A stretch of 64,000 bases of DNA from contig JAZKHT010000002.1 in NCBI GenBank assembly GCA_040385245.1, forward strand, positions 1 to 64,000, read 5' to 3'. The stretch's first letter is position 1; every line of letters begins with the position of its first letter. Source of the stretch: JAZKHT01 sp040385245 (GTDB lineage: Bacteria; Pseudomonadota; Alphaproteobacteria; Rhodobacterales; Rhodobacteraceae). Positions 26,386-35,970 of the stretch are shown piece after piece. The notes beneath the pieces are model-generated. The model was not told the DNA's origin, searched no databases, and worked only from the letters and a program-made list of their open reading frames with translations. The position numbers were made by a program, and so were the translations under genes.

Positions 26386-26748
26386 ATGACCGACGACGAA
26401 GATACGCCGAAAGACGACGACGCGCCGAAAAAGGAAAAGCGCCCCCAACAGGTGTTCACTCTTGTGGTCGAAGTGGGACGCAAGCCCGGCGATGGTCTGC
26501 CCGACAAGGCCACTGGTGCCGCCCTCATGATCTATGCAAGCGGCGTGGACGAGGCAGAGGCGGTGCGCGAAACGGTCGTGATCCTGAAGCAGGCGGACAT
26601 GGCCCCGCTGGATGTGTCGGGTTACGGCACGCTGGATGACCGGTTGAAGGCGGGGGATGAGATTGACCCCGACGAACGCGCGCTGATGCAACGGGCGCTG
26701 GATGAAAATTCGGTGGTCGTGGCGCAGATGACGCCGTTCTACGACTAG
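26386..26748 (+). CDS. Conserved-looking hypothetical acidic protein, 120 aa
   Basis: I do not recognise a named family. The N terminus is a charged, disordered stretch (TDDEDTPKDDDAPKKEKRPQ) followed by a compact alpha/beta region (VFTLVVEVGRKPGDGLPDKATGAALMIYASGVDEAEAVRETVVILKQ). There is no signal peptide or membrane helix. GAAGGGG precedes the ATG at good distance. The stop codon (TAG 26746-26748) overlaps the stop codon of the convergent Hint-domain gene. The codon use looks native, so this is likely a real gene of the lineage with an unknown role. Confidence 0.72.
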   Translation: MTDDEDTPKDDDAPKKEKRPQQVFTLVVEVGRKPGDGLPDKATGAALMIYASGVDEAEAVRETVVILKQADMAPLDVSGYGTLDDRLKAGDEIDPDERALMQRALDENSVVVAQMTPFYD

Positions 26749-27788
26749 GCGCGCAGGCCGCGCCGACCCTTCCGTGCCAGCAATGCCATAAGCGGTACGG
26801 TTTCGTACCCTTCCAGCAGGGGGCGCGGCAAGGTCGTGCCAGCGGGACGTTCGGTTGACAGGATGCAGCCATCTGCTGACACCAGTTCGGCAAGACCCAG
26901 CCAGATGGAGACACCCACCGCAACGGCCCGCCGCGTATCACGCAGGGCGGTCTGTCCGTCGATCAGGGTTGACGCGGGCAGCAGGATTTCTTCGTCACCA
27001 AACAGGTATTCCACCTCTGGCCCGGAAATGCGCACCAGTTGGTCGGCGGCCACCAGCAGGTCGTGGCGGGCCGCAAAGAACGGCGCGCGCAGCAGGACGG
27101 GGGCAAAGCTGCCGCGACTGGGGATCACCATCTTGTGGACGGCCAGCACCGGAACGGCACCGCTGTCCAGCGTCTCGACCCGGTCGCCGGGGCGCAGATC
27201 GCCTGCGGCGGTAAACCCGTTTGGCGTCGGGACAGGCGTTGCCAGCCCGATCCAAGGGCGAGGCACCGGCAAGGCCCCGCCTTGGGTGACGCCAAACCAC
27301 AGCACCGCAGGATGGCGCTGCACATCCCGACCCCGGCACAGGCTGGCAACATCTTCTGCCAGCAAGGGCAGGGGATTGCGCCCCTGAACACCCATGCTGT
27401 CATCCGTTCCCAGAACCTCTAGCGTCAGGTCCCAGCGCCGAGCGGGGGCATCCCAGCCAAAGGTCAGCCGCGCCGTTCCCGGGCCATCGGGAAGGGGGCC
27501 GGGCAAAACGTGCCGGGCCAGCGACTTGCCCTGCCGGTGCAGGATCATCAGCCCCGCGCCAAGGTCGTGAAAAATGGAAAAGGTGCGGGGCCAGCCTGCC
27601 TGTGTCCGGTGATCCAGCAGCACACCTGCCGGACCCAGCGGCAGCGACAGCTCCATCACCAGTGCGCCGCGTTCAAGGATGTCCGTGCCCGATGACATTT
27701 CGTGATCGGACAGACCGATCCAGTCCGCCCCGAAGGTCGCATCCGACCGCGTGGATTGTGTCTTGCCTGCCCCGGCCCCCGAAACCAT
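26745..27788 (-). CDS. Hint (hedgehog/intein-type) domain protein
   Basis: A 347-residue protein with a Hint_2-type domain at residues about 160-320: GLATPVPTPNGFTAAGDLRPGDRVETLDSGAVPVLAVH, then SRGSFAPVLLRAPFFAARHDLLVAADQLV. Threonine replaces the usual nucleophilic cysteine or serine at the start (LATPVPT), so self-cleavage is doubtful. The N-terminal part (about 20-140) is beta-rich and resembles the lectin-like half found in many Rhodobacterales Hint proteins. Such proteins are abundant in Rhodobacterales, often with secreted repeats, and their role is unknown. The ATG at 27788 follows AGGGGC; a GTG at 27803 is an alternative. Confidence 0.82.
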   Translation of the reverse strand: MVSGAGAGKTQSTRSDATFGADWIGLSDHEMSSGTDILERGALVMELSLPLGPAGVLLDHRTQAGWPRTFSIFHDLGAGLMILHRQGKSLARHVLPGPLPDGPGTARLTFGWDAPARRWDLTLEVLGTDDSMGVQGRNPLPLLAEDVASLCRGRDVQRHPAVLWFGVTQGGALPVPRPWIGLATPVPTPNGFTAAGDLRPGDRVETLDSGAVPVLAVHKMVIPSRGSFAPVLLRAPFFAARHDLLVAADQLVRISGPEVEYLFGDEEILLPASTLIDGQTALRDTRRAVAVGVSIWLGLAELVSADGCILSTERPAGTTLPRPLLEGYETVPLMALLARKGRRGLRA

Positions 27789-28070
27789 GTACTGCCCCTG
27801 CACCGGACAACAGCCAGACCTTCACGGCAACCGGAACGCCCTGTCGGGACGGTCATTCTGCACGGTGCGGGCGCGTTGGCCTGCGGTCTGTCCTGCCTCT
27901 GGACGTTTGTTGTTTTGGGAAAACTAGGGGGATATCCTCGTCGTGTCATGCCTTTGCCGGGCCTGCGCATTTAATGCCCGGTTCGGTTGCCGTGGCGCAA
28001 CACCCATGGCTGCGGTTGCGGTGCAAAGGTCAAGCCGTTATCCCTGTGCGACATTCTGGAAGGACCGCCC

Positions 28071-29216
28071 ATGCCGCCCGTCGATCCCGTCGCCCTGACC
28101 GCCGCCCTGATCCGCTGCCCGTCGGTCACCCCGATCGAAGGCGGCGCGCTGGTCTTGCTGGAAACGCTGCTGACCGATGCGGGTTTTTCCTGCACGCGGG
28201 TGGATCGGAACGGAACCCCGAACCTGTTTGCCCGCTGGGGGGCAAAGGGGGCAAACAAGGTTTTCGGTTTTAACGGCCACACCGATGTGGTGCCTGTGGG
28301 GGATGCTGCGGCGTGGACGCAAGATCCCTTTGGCGCAGCCATCGTGGACGGTCGGATGTATGGGCGCGGTGCCACTGACATGAAGTCGGGTGTTGCGGCA
28401 TTTGCCGCCGCCGCTGTGGATTTCGTGCGCGAAACCCCGCCGGATGGGGCCGTGATCCTGACGATCACCGGCGACGAAGAGGGTCAAGCCACCGACGGCA
28501 CCGTTGCCTTGCTGGACTGGATGGCCGCGCAGGGTGAGAGGATGACCCATTGCCTTGTGGGTGAACCCACATCCCCCAACACGATGGGAGAGATGATGAA
28601 GATCGGGCGACGGGGGTCGATGACGGCCTATGTCACCGCCATCGGCGTGCAGGGCCATTCGGCCTATCCGCACCGGGCAAAGAACCCGATGACGGCATTG
28701 GTGCGGCTGTTGGACTGGCTGGCCAGTCACGATCTGGATCAGGGGACCGACCATTTCGACGCCTCGACCCTTGCCATCACCACGATTGATTGCGGCAATC
28801 CGGCCAACAACGTGATCCCGGCCAAAGGCACGGCCACGGTGAACATCCGGTTCAACGATCTGCACTCGGGTGCGTCACTGACCGCATGGTTGCAGGGGCA
28901 AGCCGATCAGGTGCAGGCGGAAACCGGCGTCCAGATTGCGCTGCGGGTGGCCATCTCGGGTGAAAGTTTTCTGACCCCGCCGGGGATGTTTTCCGATCTG
29001 ATCGGCGCTGCGGTGCGTGCGGAAACCGGGGTGCAGCCTGCGCTGTCCACCAGCGGCGGCACCTCTGACGCGCGGTTTGTCAAGGATCACTGTCCGGTCG
29101 TGGAATTCGGCCTTGTCGGCAAGACCATGCATCAGGTCGATGAACGGGTCGAAGTGGCACAAATTCAGCAGCTCAAGGCGATCTACAGCCGCATTCTGCG
29201 GGACTATTTCGCATGA
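28071..29216 (+). CDS. dapE: Succinyl-diaminopimelate desuccinylase
   Basis: Removes succinate from N-succinyl-LL-2,6-diaminopimelate, giving LL-DAP for lysine and peptidoglycan. The 381-residue M20 metallopeptidase-like protein shows the zinc ligands in GFNGHTDVVPVGD and MYGRGATDMKSG, the catalytic Glu pair in TGDEEGQATDGT, and the ligand-bearing LVGEPTS. The final STSGGTSDARFVKD and VGKTMHQVDERVEV are typical of DapE. GGAAGGA precedes the ATG. The last base triplet overlaps the start of a GNAT gene (ATGA). The 282-base gap upstream, shared with the Hint gene, carries no feature I can name. Confidence 0.96.
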   Translation: MPPVDPVALTAALIRCPSVTPIEGGALVLLETLLTDAGFSCTRVDRNGTPNLFARWGAKGANKVFGFNGHTDVVPVGDAAAWTQDPFGAAIVDGRMYGRGATDMKSGVAAFAAAAVDFVRETPPDGAVILTITGDEEGQATDGTVALLDWMAAQGERMTHCLVGEPTSPNTMGEMMKIGRRGSMTAYVTAIGVQGHSAYPHRAKNPMTALVRLLDWLASHDLDQGTDHFDASTLAITTIDCGNPANNVIPAKGTATVNIRFNDLHSGASLTAWLQGQADQVQAETGVQIALRVAISGESFLTPPGMFSDLIGAAVRAETGVQPALSTSGGTSDARFVKDHCPVVEFGLVGKTMHQVDERVEVAQIQQLKAIYSRILRDYFA

Positions 29217-29647
29217 CACTGGTGATTGCGCCCACGACGGCTATCGCCACCTGCCGCCATTTGCGGCGTGTCGTTTTCATCGAGGAACAGGGCGTGGCGG
29301 AATCGGACGAGGTTGACGATCTGGACGATCAGGCGATCCACCTGCTGGCAACGGTGGACGGCGTTCCGGTCGGCTCGGCACGGCTGCTGACCTATGGCGA
29401 TGTGGGCAAGGTCGGGCGCGTCTGCGTACTGGCATCACAACGTGGCACGGGGCTGGGGGCCGCGCTAATGCGGGCGGCGGTTGATGTGTTCCGGGCGATG
29501 CCGGGGATGAAAAAGGTAAAACTGGGCGCGCAGGTTCATGCGCTGGGGTTCTATGAACGTCTGGGATTTGTGGCGCTTGGCGACGTATTCGACGACGCGG
29601 GCATCCCGCACCGCGAGATGGTTCTGGAACTGACCGCGCAGGATTGA
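29213..29647 (+). CDS. GNAT-family N-acetyltransferase
   Basis: A 144-residue acyl-CoA N-acyltransferase of the ElaA/YjcF-like group. The opening CRHLRRVVFIEEQGVAESDEVDDLDDQAIHLLA is a well-known pattern of this group, and the CoA pyrophosphate loop reads VCVLASQRGTGLGAALM. The end GFYERLGFVALGDVFDDAGIPHREMVLEL also fits. It is translationally coupled to dapE by an ATGA overlap. The acceptor substrate is not known; coupling to dapE hints at a link with diaminopimelate or peptide metabolism but does not prove it. Confidence 0.9.
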   Translation: MTLVIAPTTAIATCRHLRRVVFIEEQGVAESDEVDDLDDQAIHLLATVDGVPVGSARLLTYGDVGKVGRVCVLASQRGTGLGAALMRAAVDVFRAMPGMKKVKLGAQVHALGFYERLGFVALGDVFDDAGIPHREMVLELTAQD

Positions 29648-29715
29648 ACCCTGCCGCCTGCCCGCGCGTTTCTTCCTGCGTGGCCTTTCCGCCTGCGCCG
29701 TGCTAAGGGCGAAAA

Positions 29716-31971
29716 ATGAACCAGCTTCCGAACAAAGCCCAGATCCTGCAGTGGATCACCGACAATCCCGGCCTTTCGGCCAAGCGCGATATTGCCAAGG
29801 CCTTTGGTATCAAGGGGGCGGGCCGGATCGAGCTGAAGCGTATCCTGAAAGAGCTTGAGGATGACGGCGCCCTGACGCGCAAGGCCCGCACCTACCGCGA
29901 CGCCGAAACGCTGCCGCCGGTGTCGATCCTTGTGATCTTGCCTGCCGACGATCAGGGCGATCAGTTCGCCAAACCGATGGAATGGTCCGGCACCGGGCCT
30001 GAACCGCGTATCTTGTATGTGCCGCGCAAGGATGATCCCGCGTTGGCCGAGGGTGACCGCATCCTTGCCCGCCTGTCAGAAGCGCAGACCAAGGAATATC
30101 ACTACGAAGCGCGGCTGATCCGCAAGATCGGCACGAATCCGCTGCGCGTTCTGGGCATTTTCCGCGCCGAATCCGAAGGGGGACGCATCACCCCCATCGA
30201 CAAGGGGCAGGACAAGGAATGGCGCGTGCTGCGCGACATGACCTTTGGTGCCAAGGATGGCGAGTTGGTCGAGGCGGAACAGGTCGGCCCGCGCCGTCTG
30301 GGCCTGCCGCAGGCGCGTGTCGTGGCCCGGCTGGGCGATCCCTTTGGTCCGAAAGCGATCAGCCTGATTGCTATTCACCAGCACGGCATCCCCGACCAGT
30401 TCCCCGACAAGGTTGTGGCCGAGGCGGACGCCGCCAAGCCCGCCACGATCAAGGGGCGCGACGATCTGCGCGATCTGGCCCTGATCACCATCGACCCGTC
30501 AGATGCGCGCGACCATGATGATGCCGTGTTTGCCGAAGCGGACACCGATCCGAAAAACCCTGACGGCTTTGTCGTCTGGGTTGCCATTGCTGATGTGGCC
30601 TACTACGTCCGCCCCGGCACGGCGCTGGACCGCGAGGCGCGAAAGCGTGGCAATTCCACCTATTTCCCCGACCGTGTCGTGCCGATGCTGCCCGACACGC
30701 TTTCGGGCGACCTGTGTTCGCTGCACGAAGGCGTTGACCGCCCCTGCATCGCGGTGCGGATGAAGCTGGACGCGTCCGGCGAAAAGCTTAGCCACCGCTT
30801 TGTGCGCGGTTTGATGCGGTCTGCCGCCAGCCTGCATTACGGCGAAGTGCAAGATGCCGCCGATGGCAACCCCAATGCCAAATGCGCGCCCCTGATGGAC
30901 CGCGTGATCGCGCCGCTTTACGCCGCCTACGAGACGGCGAAAAAAGCCCGCCACCTGCGCCAGCCGCTGGACCTTGATCTGCCGGAACGCAAGATCATCC
31001 TGTCGGACGAAGGCACCGTCTTGTCGGTCGCCTATCGTGACCGGTTCGAGGCGCATAAGCTGATCGAGGAATTCATGATCCTCGCCAACGTCGCCGCTGC
31101 CGAAGAACTGACGCGGCTGAAGCGCCCCTTGCTGTTCCGTGTGCACGAAGAGCCAAGCCCCGAAAAGCTCGACGCCCTGCGCGAGGTGGCCGAGGCGTCC
31201 GGTTTCACCCTTGCCAAGGGGCAGGTGCTGAAAACCGCGCACCTGAACCGCCTGTTGGCGCAGGCGCAGGGGACCGAGTTCGACGAGTTGCTGAACATCA
31301 GCACGCTGCGGTCAATGACGCAGGCCTATTATCACCCTGTAAACTTTGGCCATTTTGGCCTGTCGCTGCGGTCTTACGCGCATTTCACATCGCCTATCAG
31401 GCGGTATTCCGACCTGATCGTGCATCGCGCACTTATTGCGGGGCACAACTGGGGCGATGACGGGCTGTCGGCGGGCGATATCGACGTGTTGGAAGAAACG
31501 GCCAAGCTGATTTCCGACACCGAACGTCGGTCGATGATCGCTGAACGCGATACGACCGACCGCTATCTGGCGGCCTATCTGGCCGACCGGGTGGGGGCCG
31601 AATTTTCTGGCCGCATCTCGGGCGTGCAGCGGTTCGGGCTGTTTGTGAAACTGGATGAAACCGGGGCCGACGGTCTTATCCCCATCCGTTCGGTGGGGCG
31701 CGAGTTCTTCCATTACGATCAGGCCAGCCAGACACTGATGGGGTCAGACACCGGCATCGTGATCGGCATCGGCCAAAAGGTCACCGTCCGACTGGCCGAG
31801 GCGATCCCGATCACCGGTGGCCTGACGCTGGAATTGGTGACCATCGAAGACCGCGCCTTGCCCGCCGGATCATCGGCTCGCAAAGGCAAGTTCAGCCCGC
31901 GCAAACCGGGACCAGCCGCCACGCGCGAGGCAAAGTTTGCCCGCAAGGTCGTGCGCAAACGGCGTCAATAA
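29716..31971 (+). CDS. rnr: Ribonuclease R
   Basis: A processive 3'-5' exoribonuclease that degrades structured RNA, including defective rRNA and mRNA. The 751-residue protein has the family layout: an N-terminal helix-turn-helix (about 1-60), cold-shock domains, the RNB catalytic domain with IDPSDARDHDDAVF (metal-binding aspartates), the SFAHFTSPIRRY-type block seen here as SYAHFTSPIRRYSDLIVHRALIAG, and a C-terminal S1 domain (RISGVQRFGLFVKLDETGADGLIP) with a basic tail rich in Lys and Arg. AAGGGC precedes the ATG. Its stop overlaps the stop of the convergent epmA gene by seven bases. Confidence 0.96.
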   Translation: MNQLPNKAQILQWITDNPGLSAKRDIAKAFGIKGAGRIELKRILKELEDDGALTRKARTYRDAETLPPVSILVILPADDQGDQFAKPMEWSGTGPEPRILYVPRKDDPALAEGDRILARLSEAQTKEYHYEARLIRKIGTNPLRVLGIFRAESEGGRITPIDKGQDKEWRVLRDMTFGAKDGELVEAEQVGPRRLGLPQARVVARLGDPFGPKAISLIAIHQHGIPDQFPDKVVAEADAAKPATIKGRDDLRDLALITIDPSDARDHDDAVFAEADTDPKNPDGFVVWVAIADVAYYVRPGTALDREARKRGNSTYFPDRVVPMLPDTLSGDLCSLHEGVDRPCIAVRMKLDASGEKLSHRFVRGLMRSAASLHYGEVQDAADGNPNAKCAPLMDRVIAPLYAAYETAKKARHLRQPLDLDLPERKIILSDEGTVLSVAYRDRFEAHKLIEEFMILANVAAAEELTRLKRPLLFRVHEEPSPEKLDALREVAEASGFTLAKGQVLKTAHLNRLLAQAQGTEFDELLNISTLRSMTQAYYHPVNFGHFGLSLRSYAHFTSPIRRYSDLIVHRALIAGHNWGDDGLSAGDIDVLEETAKLISDTERRSMIAERDTTDRYLAAYLADRVGAEFSGRISGVQRFGLFVKLDETGADGLIPIRSVGREFFHYDQASQTLMGSDTGIVIGIGQKVTVRLAEAIPITGGLTLELVTIEDRALPAGSSARKGKFSPRKPGPAATREAKFARKVVRKRRQ

Positions 31972-33017
31972 GCGACGGGCGTCCAGATCACATCGTCGAT
32001 GCGCGGCGCGCCCGTCGCCAGCATCACCAGCCTGTCAAAGCCCAGGGCGATCCCGCTGGCAGGTGGCATGTGGGCAAGGGCCGCCAGAAAATCTTCGTCC
32101 AGCGGGTAGCGCGTGCCGTACACCCGCTGCTTTTCGTCCATCTCCAGCCCGAAGCGGCGGCGCTGTTCATCCGGGTTGGTCAATTCGCCGAAGCCGTTGG
32201 CCAGTTCCACCCCGCAGGCGTATAGTTCAAACCGTTCGGCCACGCGGGGATCGTCGGCTGTCGGGCGGGCCAGCGCCGCCTCGGCCACCGGATAGCGGTC
32301 AAGGATGGTCATGCGGCCATGGCCCAGATGCGGTTCAACCTTTTGCACCAGAACGCGCGACAGCATGTCGGACCAAGTGTCATCGGGCGCGTGGGTCAGG
32401 CCCACCGCCCCCATCGCCTGGCCCAATGCGGACCCATCCGGCGTGCCATCCGGGGCGAGAGTCGCCAACAGGTCAATCCCGGCGTGCCTCGCAAAGGCAT
32501 TGGCCACGCCAAGCCGTTCGGGTTCTGCAAAAGGATCACAGGTGCGGTCGCGAAACCGCAACACATCCGCCCCAGCCGCCCGCGCTGCCAGCCGCAGCAA
32601 TGCGGCGCAATCGTCCATGAGAACGGCATAGGGTTCGCCCACACGATACCATTCCAGCATGGTGAATTCCGGGCTGTGCAGCGCGCCACGTTCCCGGTTC
32701 CGCCAGACATGGGCAAAGGCCGCGATGCGGGATTCCCCGGCCGCCAGCAGCTTTTTCATCGCGAATTCCGGGCTGGTGTGCAGGTACATCCGTCGCGCCA
32801 CACCGTCATTGCCGATGGCATCGGTGGCAAAGCCGTGCAGATGCGCCTCGTTTCCGGGGCTCACTTGCAACGCCACGGGGTCCACTTCGATGAAGCCTTC
32901 GCCAGCCAACCACCCGCGCACCCCTGCCTGTATCCGGTTGCGCGCCAGCAGCAGCGGGCGGCGGTCGGCGTGAACATGGGCCGACCACCAGGGGGATGTG
33001 TTGGCAGGATCAGACAT
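31965..33017 (-). CDS. epmA: Elongation factor P lysine ligase EpmA (GenX/PoxA)
   Basis: A class-II lysyl-tRNA-synthetase-like enzyme that attaches beta-lysine to the conserved lysine of EF-P. The 350-residue protein lacks the N-terminal anticodon-binding domain of LysRS, as expected. Motif 2 is seen as FAHVWRNRERGALHSPEFTMLEWY and motif 3 as ASGIALGFDRLVMLATG. LHTSPEFAMKKLLAAG is the EpmA form of the LysRS stretch. It is divergent from efp (117-base gap), so enzyme and target are neighbours, as in several alphaproteobacteria. The lysine 2,3-aminomutase EpmB is not in this window. Confidence 0.95.
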   Translation of the reverse strand: MSDPANTSPWWSAHVHADRRPLLLARNRIQAGVRGWLAGEGFIEVDPVALQVSPGNEAHLHGFATDAIGNDGVARRMYLHTSPEFAMKKLLAAGESRIAAFAHVWRNRERGALHSPEFTMLEWYRVGEPYAVLMDDCAALLRLAARAAGADVLRFRDRTCDPFAEPERLGVANAFARHAGIDLLATLAPDGTPDGSALGQAMGAVGLTHAPDDTWSDMLSRVLVQKVEPHLGHGRMTILDRYPVAEAALARPTADDPRVAERFELYACGVELANGFGELTNPDEQRRRFGLEMDEKQRVYGTRYPLDEDFLAALAHMPPASGIALGFDRLVMLATGAPRIDDVIWTPVAY

Positions 33018-33133
33018 CGGTCAAGCTTTCGGCTGGAGATTTCGGCGCGGTTGCGATAAGGGCGCTGCATCTGCGGTGCTTATGCCGCGTCCGGCGTCAG
33101 AACAAGCCTGCCGAAAAGACAAGGAAGCCGTCT

Positions 33134-33700
33134 GTGAAAGTCATCGCCTCAAGCCTGCGCAAGGGAAACGTCCTTGATATCGACGGTCGGCTCTACGTCG
33201 TTCTGACGGCCGAGAACTTTCATCCCGGCAAGGGCACGCCCGTCACCCAGATCGACATGCGCCGTATTTCGGACGGCACCAAGGTGTCAGAGCGCTGGCG
33301 CACCACGGAACAGGTCGAGCGCGCCTATGTGGACGAGCGGGATTATGACTTCCTCTACGAAGACAGCGAAGGCCTGCACTTCATGCAGCCCGAAAGCTAT
33401 GAACAGATTGTCGTGCCGGTCGATCTGGTCGGCGACCAGAAGGCGTTCCTGACCGAAGGTCTGCGCGTATCGGTCAAGGTCTATCAGGATCTGCCGATCG
33501 CCGTCGAACTGCCGCAAAAGGTGACGGTCGAGATTGTCGAGACGGAACCCGTGATCAAGGGACAGACCAGCCAGTCGTCCTATAAGCCCGCCATCGTCGG
33601 CAGCGGAATCCGCGTCATGGTGCCCCCGCATCTAAGCGCGGGCACGCGGATCGTCATCAATATCGACGATCTGTCCTACGTGGAACGCGCCCGCGACTGA
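33134..33700 (+). CDS. efp: Elongation factor P
   Basis: Relieves ribosome stalling at polyproline. The 188-residue protein has the three EF-P beta-barrel domains. The modification site is Lys33 in NFHPGKGTP, in the loop that reaches the peptidyl-transferase centre, and its modifying enzyme EpmA is encoded next door. Other blocks are RYSDGTKVSERWRT-like RRISDGTKVSERWRT and the C-terminal signature VGSGIRVMVPPHLSAGTRIVINI, slightly different from the E. coli end. It starts with GTG at 33134 after AAGGA; the plain upstream frame has no better start. The last 25 bases overlap the convergent serine hydrolase gene. Confidence 0.97.
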   Translation: MKVIASSLRKGNVLDIDGRLYVVLTAENFHPGKGTPVTQIDMRRISDGTKVSERWRTTEQVERAYVDERDYDFLYEDSEGLHFMQPESYEQIVVPVDLVGDQKAFLTEGLRVSVKVYQDLPIAVELPQKVTVEIVETEPVIKGQTSQSSYKPAIVGSGIRVMVPPHLSAGTRIVINIDDLSYVERARD

Positions 33701-34545
33701 TCCAATGCCAGCGTCAGGGCGGCCGTTTCTGCCGTCCCGGCACCGGTGTCGGGGGTGAAACAGGCCACCGTACAGGTCAGGTCGGGAAAGTGATAGACCG
33801 CGCAGGTGCTGAACGGCCCGGCCCCGGTATGCCCCATGGCGCGCAGCGCACCCATCTGGCCCGACATCAGCCCAAGCGCATAGCCGGTGCCGGTCCAGGG
33901 TCGTCCCGGAAGCGCGCCGCCCAAGGGGTGCGTCTCGCACATCATGGCCAGCGTGGCTGACCGCAGCACGGTGCCCGTCATCAACCCGTGCAGCAACCGT
34001 GCCGCATCCTGCGCCGTGCCGGACAGACAGCCGTGATAGACCCAACCGGGATCATAGCCCTGCGCCTCAAACCCAAGGCCCGCAAAATCCTGCGGCGTGG
34101 TGGCAAGCCGAACGCTGTCCAACCCCAGCGGCCCGGCGATCCGGGTGGCGACCAACTGACCCAAATCGCAGCCAGCCGCGGTCTCGATCCGGTCGCGCGC
34201 CAGCATGGTGCCGATGTTGGAATAGGACCATCCCTTACCCGGCGGGAACAGCGGCGCGCCCGCTGCGGCGATGATCCTGTCGCGGGACCAAGGGGTATCG
34301 CCGCGCGCCACCGCGGCATGATATTCGGGCAGGCCGCCGTAATCGGGCAACCCCGCGCGGTGCCCCAGCAATTGCCGCAGCGTCATCCCATCTTGCGGTG
34401 TATCGAGATCCAGCCGCCCGTCTTCGACCAGCAGCATCGCGCAGGCAGCAATCACGGTCTTTGAAAAGCTCCACCACGGAAACCGCAGATGTGCGTCCCC
34501 CCCAAGGATCAGGCCCCTTGGACCGATGCAGGCAAAATGTTCCAT
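33676..34545 (-). CDS. Serine hydrolase of the beta-lactamase / class C PBP family
   Basis: A 289-residue protein with the Ser-x-x-Lys motif SFSK (residues about 26-29) and the Tyr-x-Asn motif in GWSYSNIGT; the third motif appears as HTGAGPFS near the end, a variant of HxG. Helical blocks LRQLLGHRAGLPDYGG are typical of esterase-like class C relatives. No signal peptide is visible, so it may be cytosolic or use a non-classical route. AGGGGA lies directly before the ATG at 34545. It overlaps the 3' end of efp by 25 bases. It may be an esterase or D-aminopeptidase-like enzyme rather than a beta-lactamase. Confidence 0.85.
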   Translation of the reverse strand: MEHFACIGPRGLILGGDAHLRFPWWSFSKTVIAACAMLLVEDGRLDLDTPQDGMTLRQLLGHRAGLPDYGGLPEYHAAVARGDTPWSRDRIIAAAGAPLFPPGKGWSYSNIGTMLARDRIETAAGCDLGQLVATRIAGPLGLDSVRLATTPQDFAGLGFEAQGYDPGWVYHGCLSGTAQDAARLLHGLMTGTVLRSATLAMMCETHPLGGALPGRPWTGTGYALGLMSGQMGALRAMGHTGAGPFSTCAVYHFPDLTCTVACFTPDTGAGTAETAALTLALDQSRARST

Positions 34546-34710
34546 TCCCCTATGAATGTCGCCACCGTCTTTGCGTCAAGTGCTGTAAAGGCCGGGGAAA
34601 TCCGCCACCTGCGGTTATTGGCGCAGGGATACCCGTGCGATAATCTTTCCGCGTGGGGCGAAGCGGGGTACACTTCAACCCTGAGCAGCAATAACAAAAA
34701 AGGGCGACAC

Positions 34711-35961
34711 ATGCGGACCATCGCACGGATCTTTGCGGCGTTGTTGACCACCGGGCAGGCCCTTGCCGCCCCCGTCGATCTGTCGCAACGTCCCGGACAT
34801 GTCGCACCGGGGGGCGGGCAGATGACCGAAGTGGCAGGCACGAACGCAGGGCTAGGCCAGTGGATCGACCGGTTCCGGAACCGCGCGATGGCGGCCGGGA
34901 TTTCGCCCGCCGTATTGGACCGCGCCTTTCAGGGCGTGCGCTATGATGCCGCGATCATCGAGAAAGACCGGAACCAGTCTGAATTCACCAAGACGATCTG
35001 GGATTATCTGGACAGCGCCGTTTCGGATGAACGGCTGACCAACGGCATCAAGGCGCTGCGCACGCACCGCAAACTGCTGGACCGGATCGAAGCCACCTAT
35101 GGCGTCGAAAAAGAGGTGGTCGTGGCGGTCTGGGGGCTGGAGTCTGCCTACGGCACCTTTCGTGGGGAAGTCCCGGTGATCGAGGCGTTGGCGACGTTGG
35201 CCTATGACGGACGGCGGGGTGCGTTCTTTGAACAGCAACTGATTGCCGCGCTGAAAATACTGCAAAATGGTGACACGACACCCGACAGGATGACCGGCAG
35301 TTGGGCGGGTGCGATGGGGCACACGCAGTTCATTCCCACGTCGTACCTGTCCTTTGCGGTGGATTTTACCGGCGATGGCAAGCGCGACATCTGGTCGGAC
35401 GACCCCGCAGATGCGCTGGCATCGACCGCTGCCTATCTGGCGCAATCGGGTTGGCAAACCGGGCAGCCTTGGGGGTTGGAAGTGGCCTTGCCCCAAGGGT
35501 TCGACTACAGCCAGACCGGCGACCGGGTGAAGAAATCCGTGGCTGACTGGCAGGCTTTGGGTGTGCGGACCGCCGGTGGCAAGGGGTTGCCGGATCACGG
35601 CACGGCCTCGGTTCTGTTGCCAGCGGGCGCGCGGGGGGCGGCGTTTCTGATCTTTCGCAACTTTCAGGCGATTGAACGCTACAACGCTGCCGACGCCTAC
35701 GTGATCGGGGTCGGCCACCTGTCGGACCGTATCAAGGGCGGCCCGCCGATCCGCGCCGATTGGCCGCGTGAAGATCGGGCACTGACCTTTGCCGAACGGG
35801 TGGAGCTGCAGGAACGGCTGACATCCGCAGGTATTGATCCGGGCGGTGTGGATGGCAAGATCGGCCCGATGACCATCGCTGCGGTCAAAAGCTTTCAGCG
35901 CACCATCGGGATGGTTCCGGATGGGTATCCTAGCCTAGATATCCTGAAGCGGTTGCGGTAA
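34711..35961 (+). CDS. MltB-type lytic murein transglycosylase with peptidoglycan-binding domain
   Basis: Cleaves glycan strands of peptidoglycan with formation of 1,6-anhydro-muramic ends. The 416-residue exported protein has a signal peptide (about 1-20, ending ALAAP), an SLT_2/MltB domain with catalytic Glu in VWGLESAYGTFRG (about residue 149), the block SWAGAMGHTQFIPTSYLSFAVDFTGDGKRDIWSDDPADALASTAAYL, and a C-terminal PG_binding_1 domain (LQERLTSAGIDPGGVDGKIGPMTIAAVKSFQRTIGM). The ATG at 34711 follows AAAAAAGGG and gives a clean signal peptide. A lipobox is not present, so it is periplasmic rather than a lipoprotein. Confidence 0.94.
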   Translation: MRTIARIFAALLTTGQALAAPVDLSQRPGHVAPGGGQMTEVAGTNAGLGQWIDRFRNRAMAAGISPAVLDRAFQGVRYDAAIIEKDRNQSEFTKTIWDYLDSAVSDERLTNGIKALRTHRKLLDRIEATYGVEKEVVVAVWGLESAYGTFRGEVPVIEALATLAYDGRRGAFFEQQLIAALKILQNGDTTPDRMTGSWAGAMGHTQFIPTSYLSFAVDFTGDGKRDIWSDDPADALASTAAYLAQSGWQTGQPWGLEVALPQGFDYSQTGDRVKKSVADWQALGVRTAGGKGLPDHGTASVLLPAGARGAAFLIFRNFQAIERYNAADAYVIGVGHLSDRIKGGPPIRADWPREDRALTFAERVELQERLTSAGIDPGGVDGKIGPMTIAAVKSFQRTIGMVPDGYPSLDILKRLR

Positions 35962-35970
35962 AGCGTGAAT

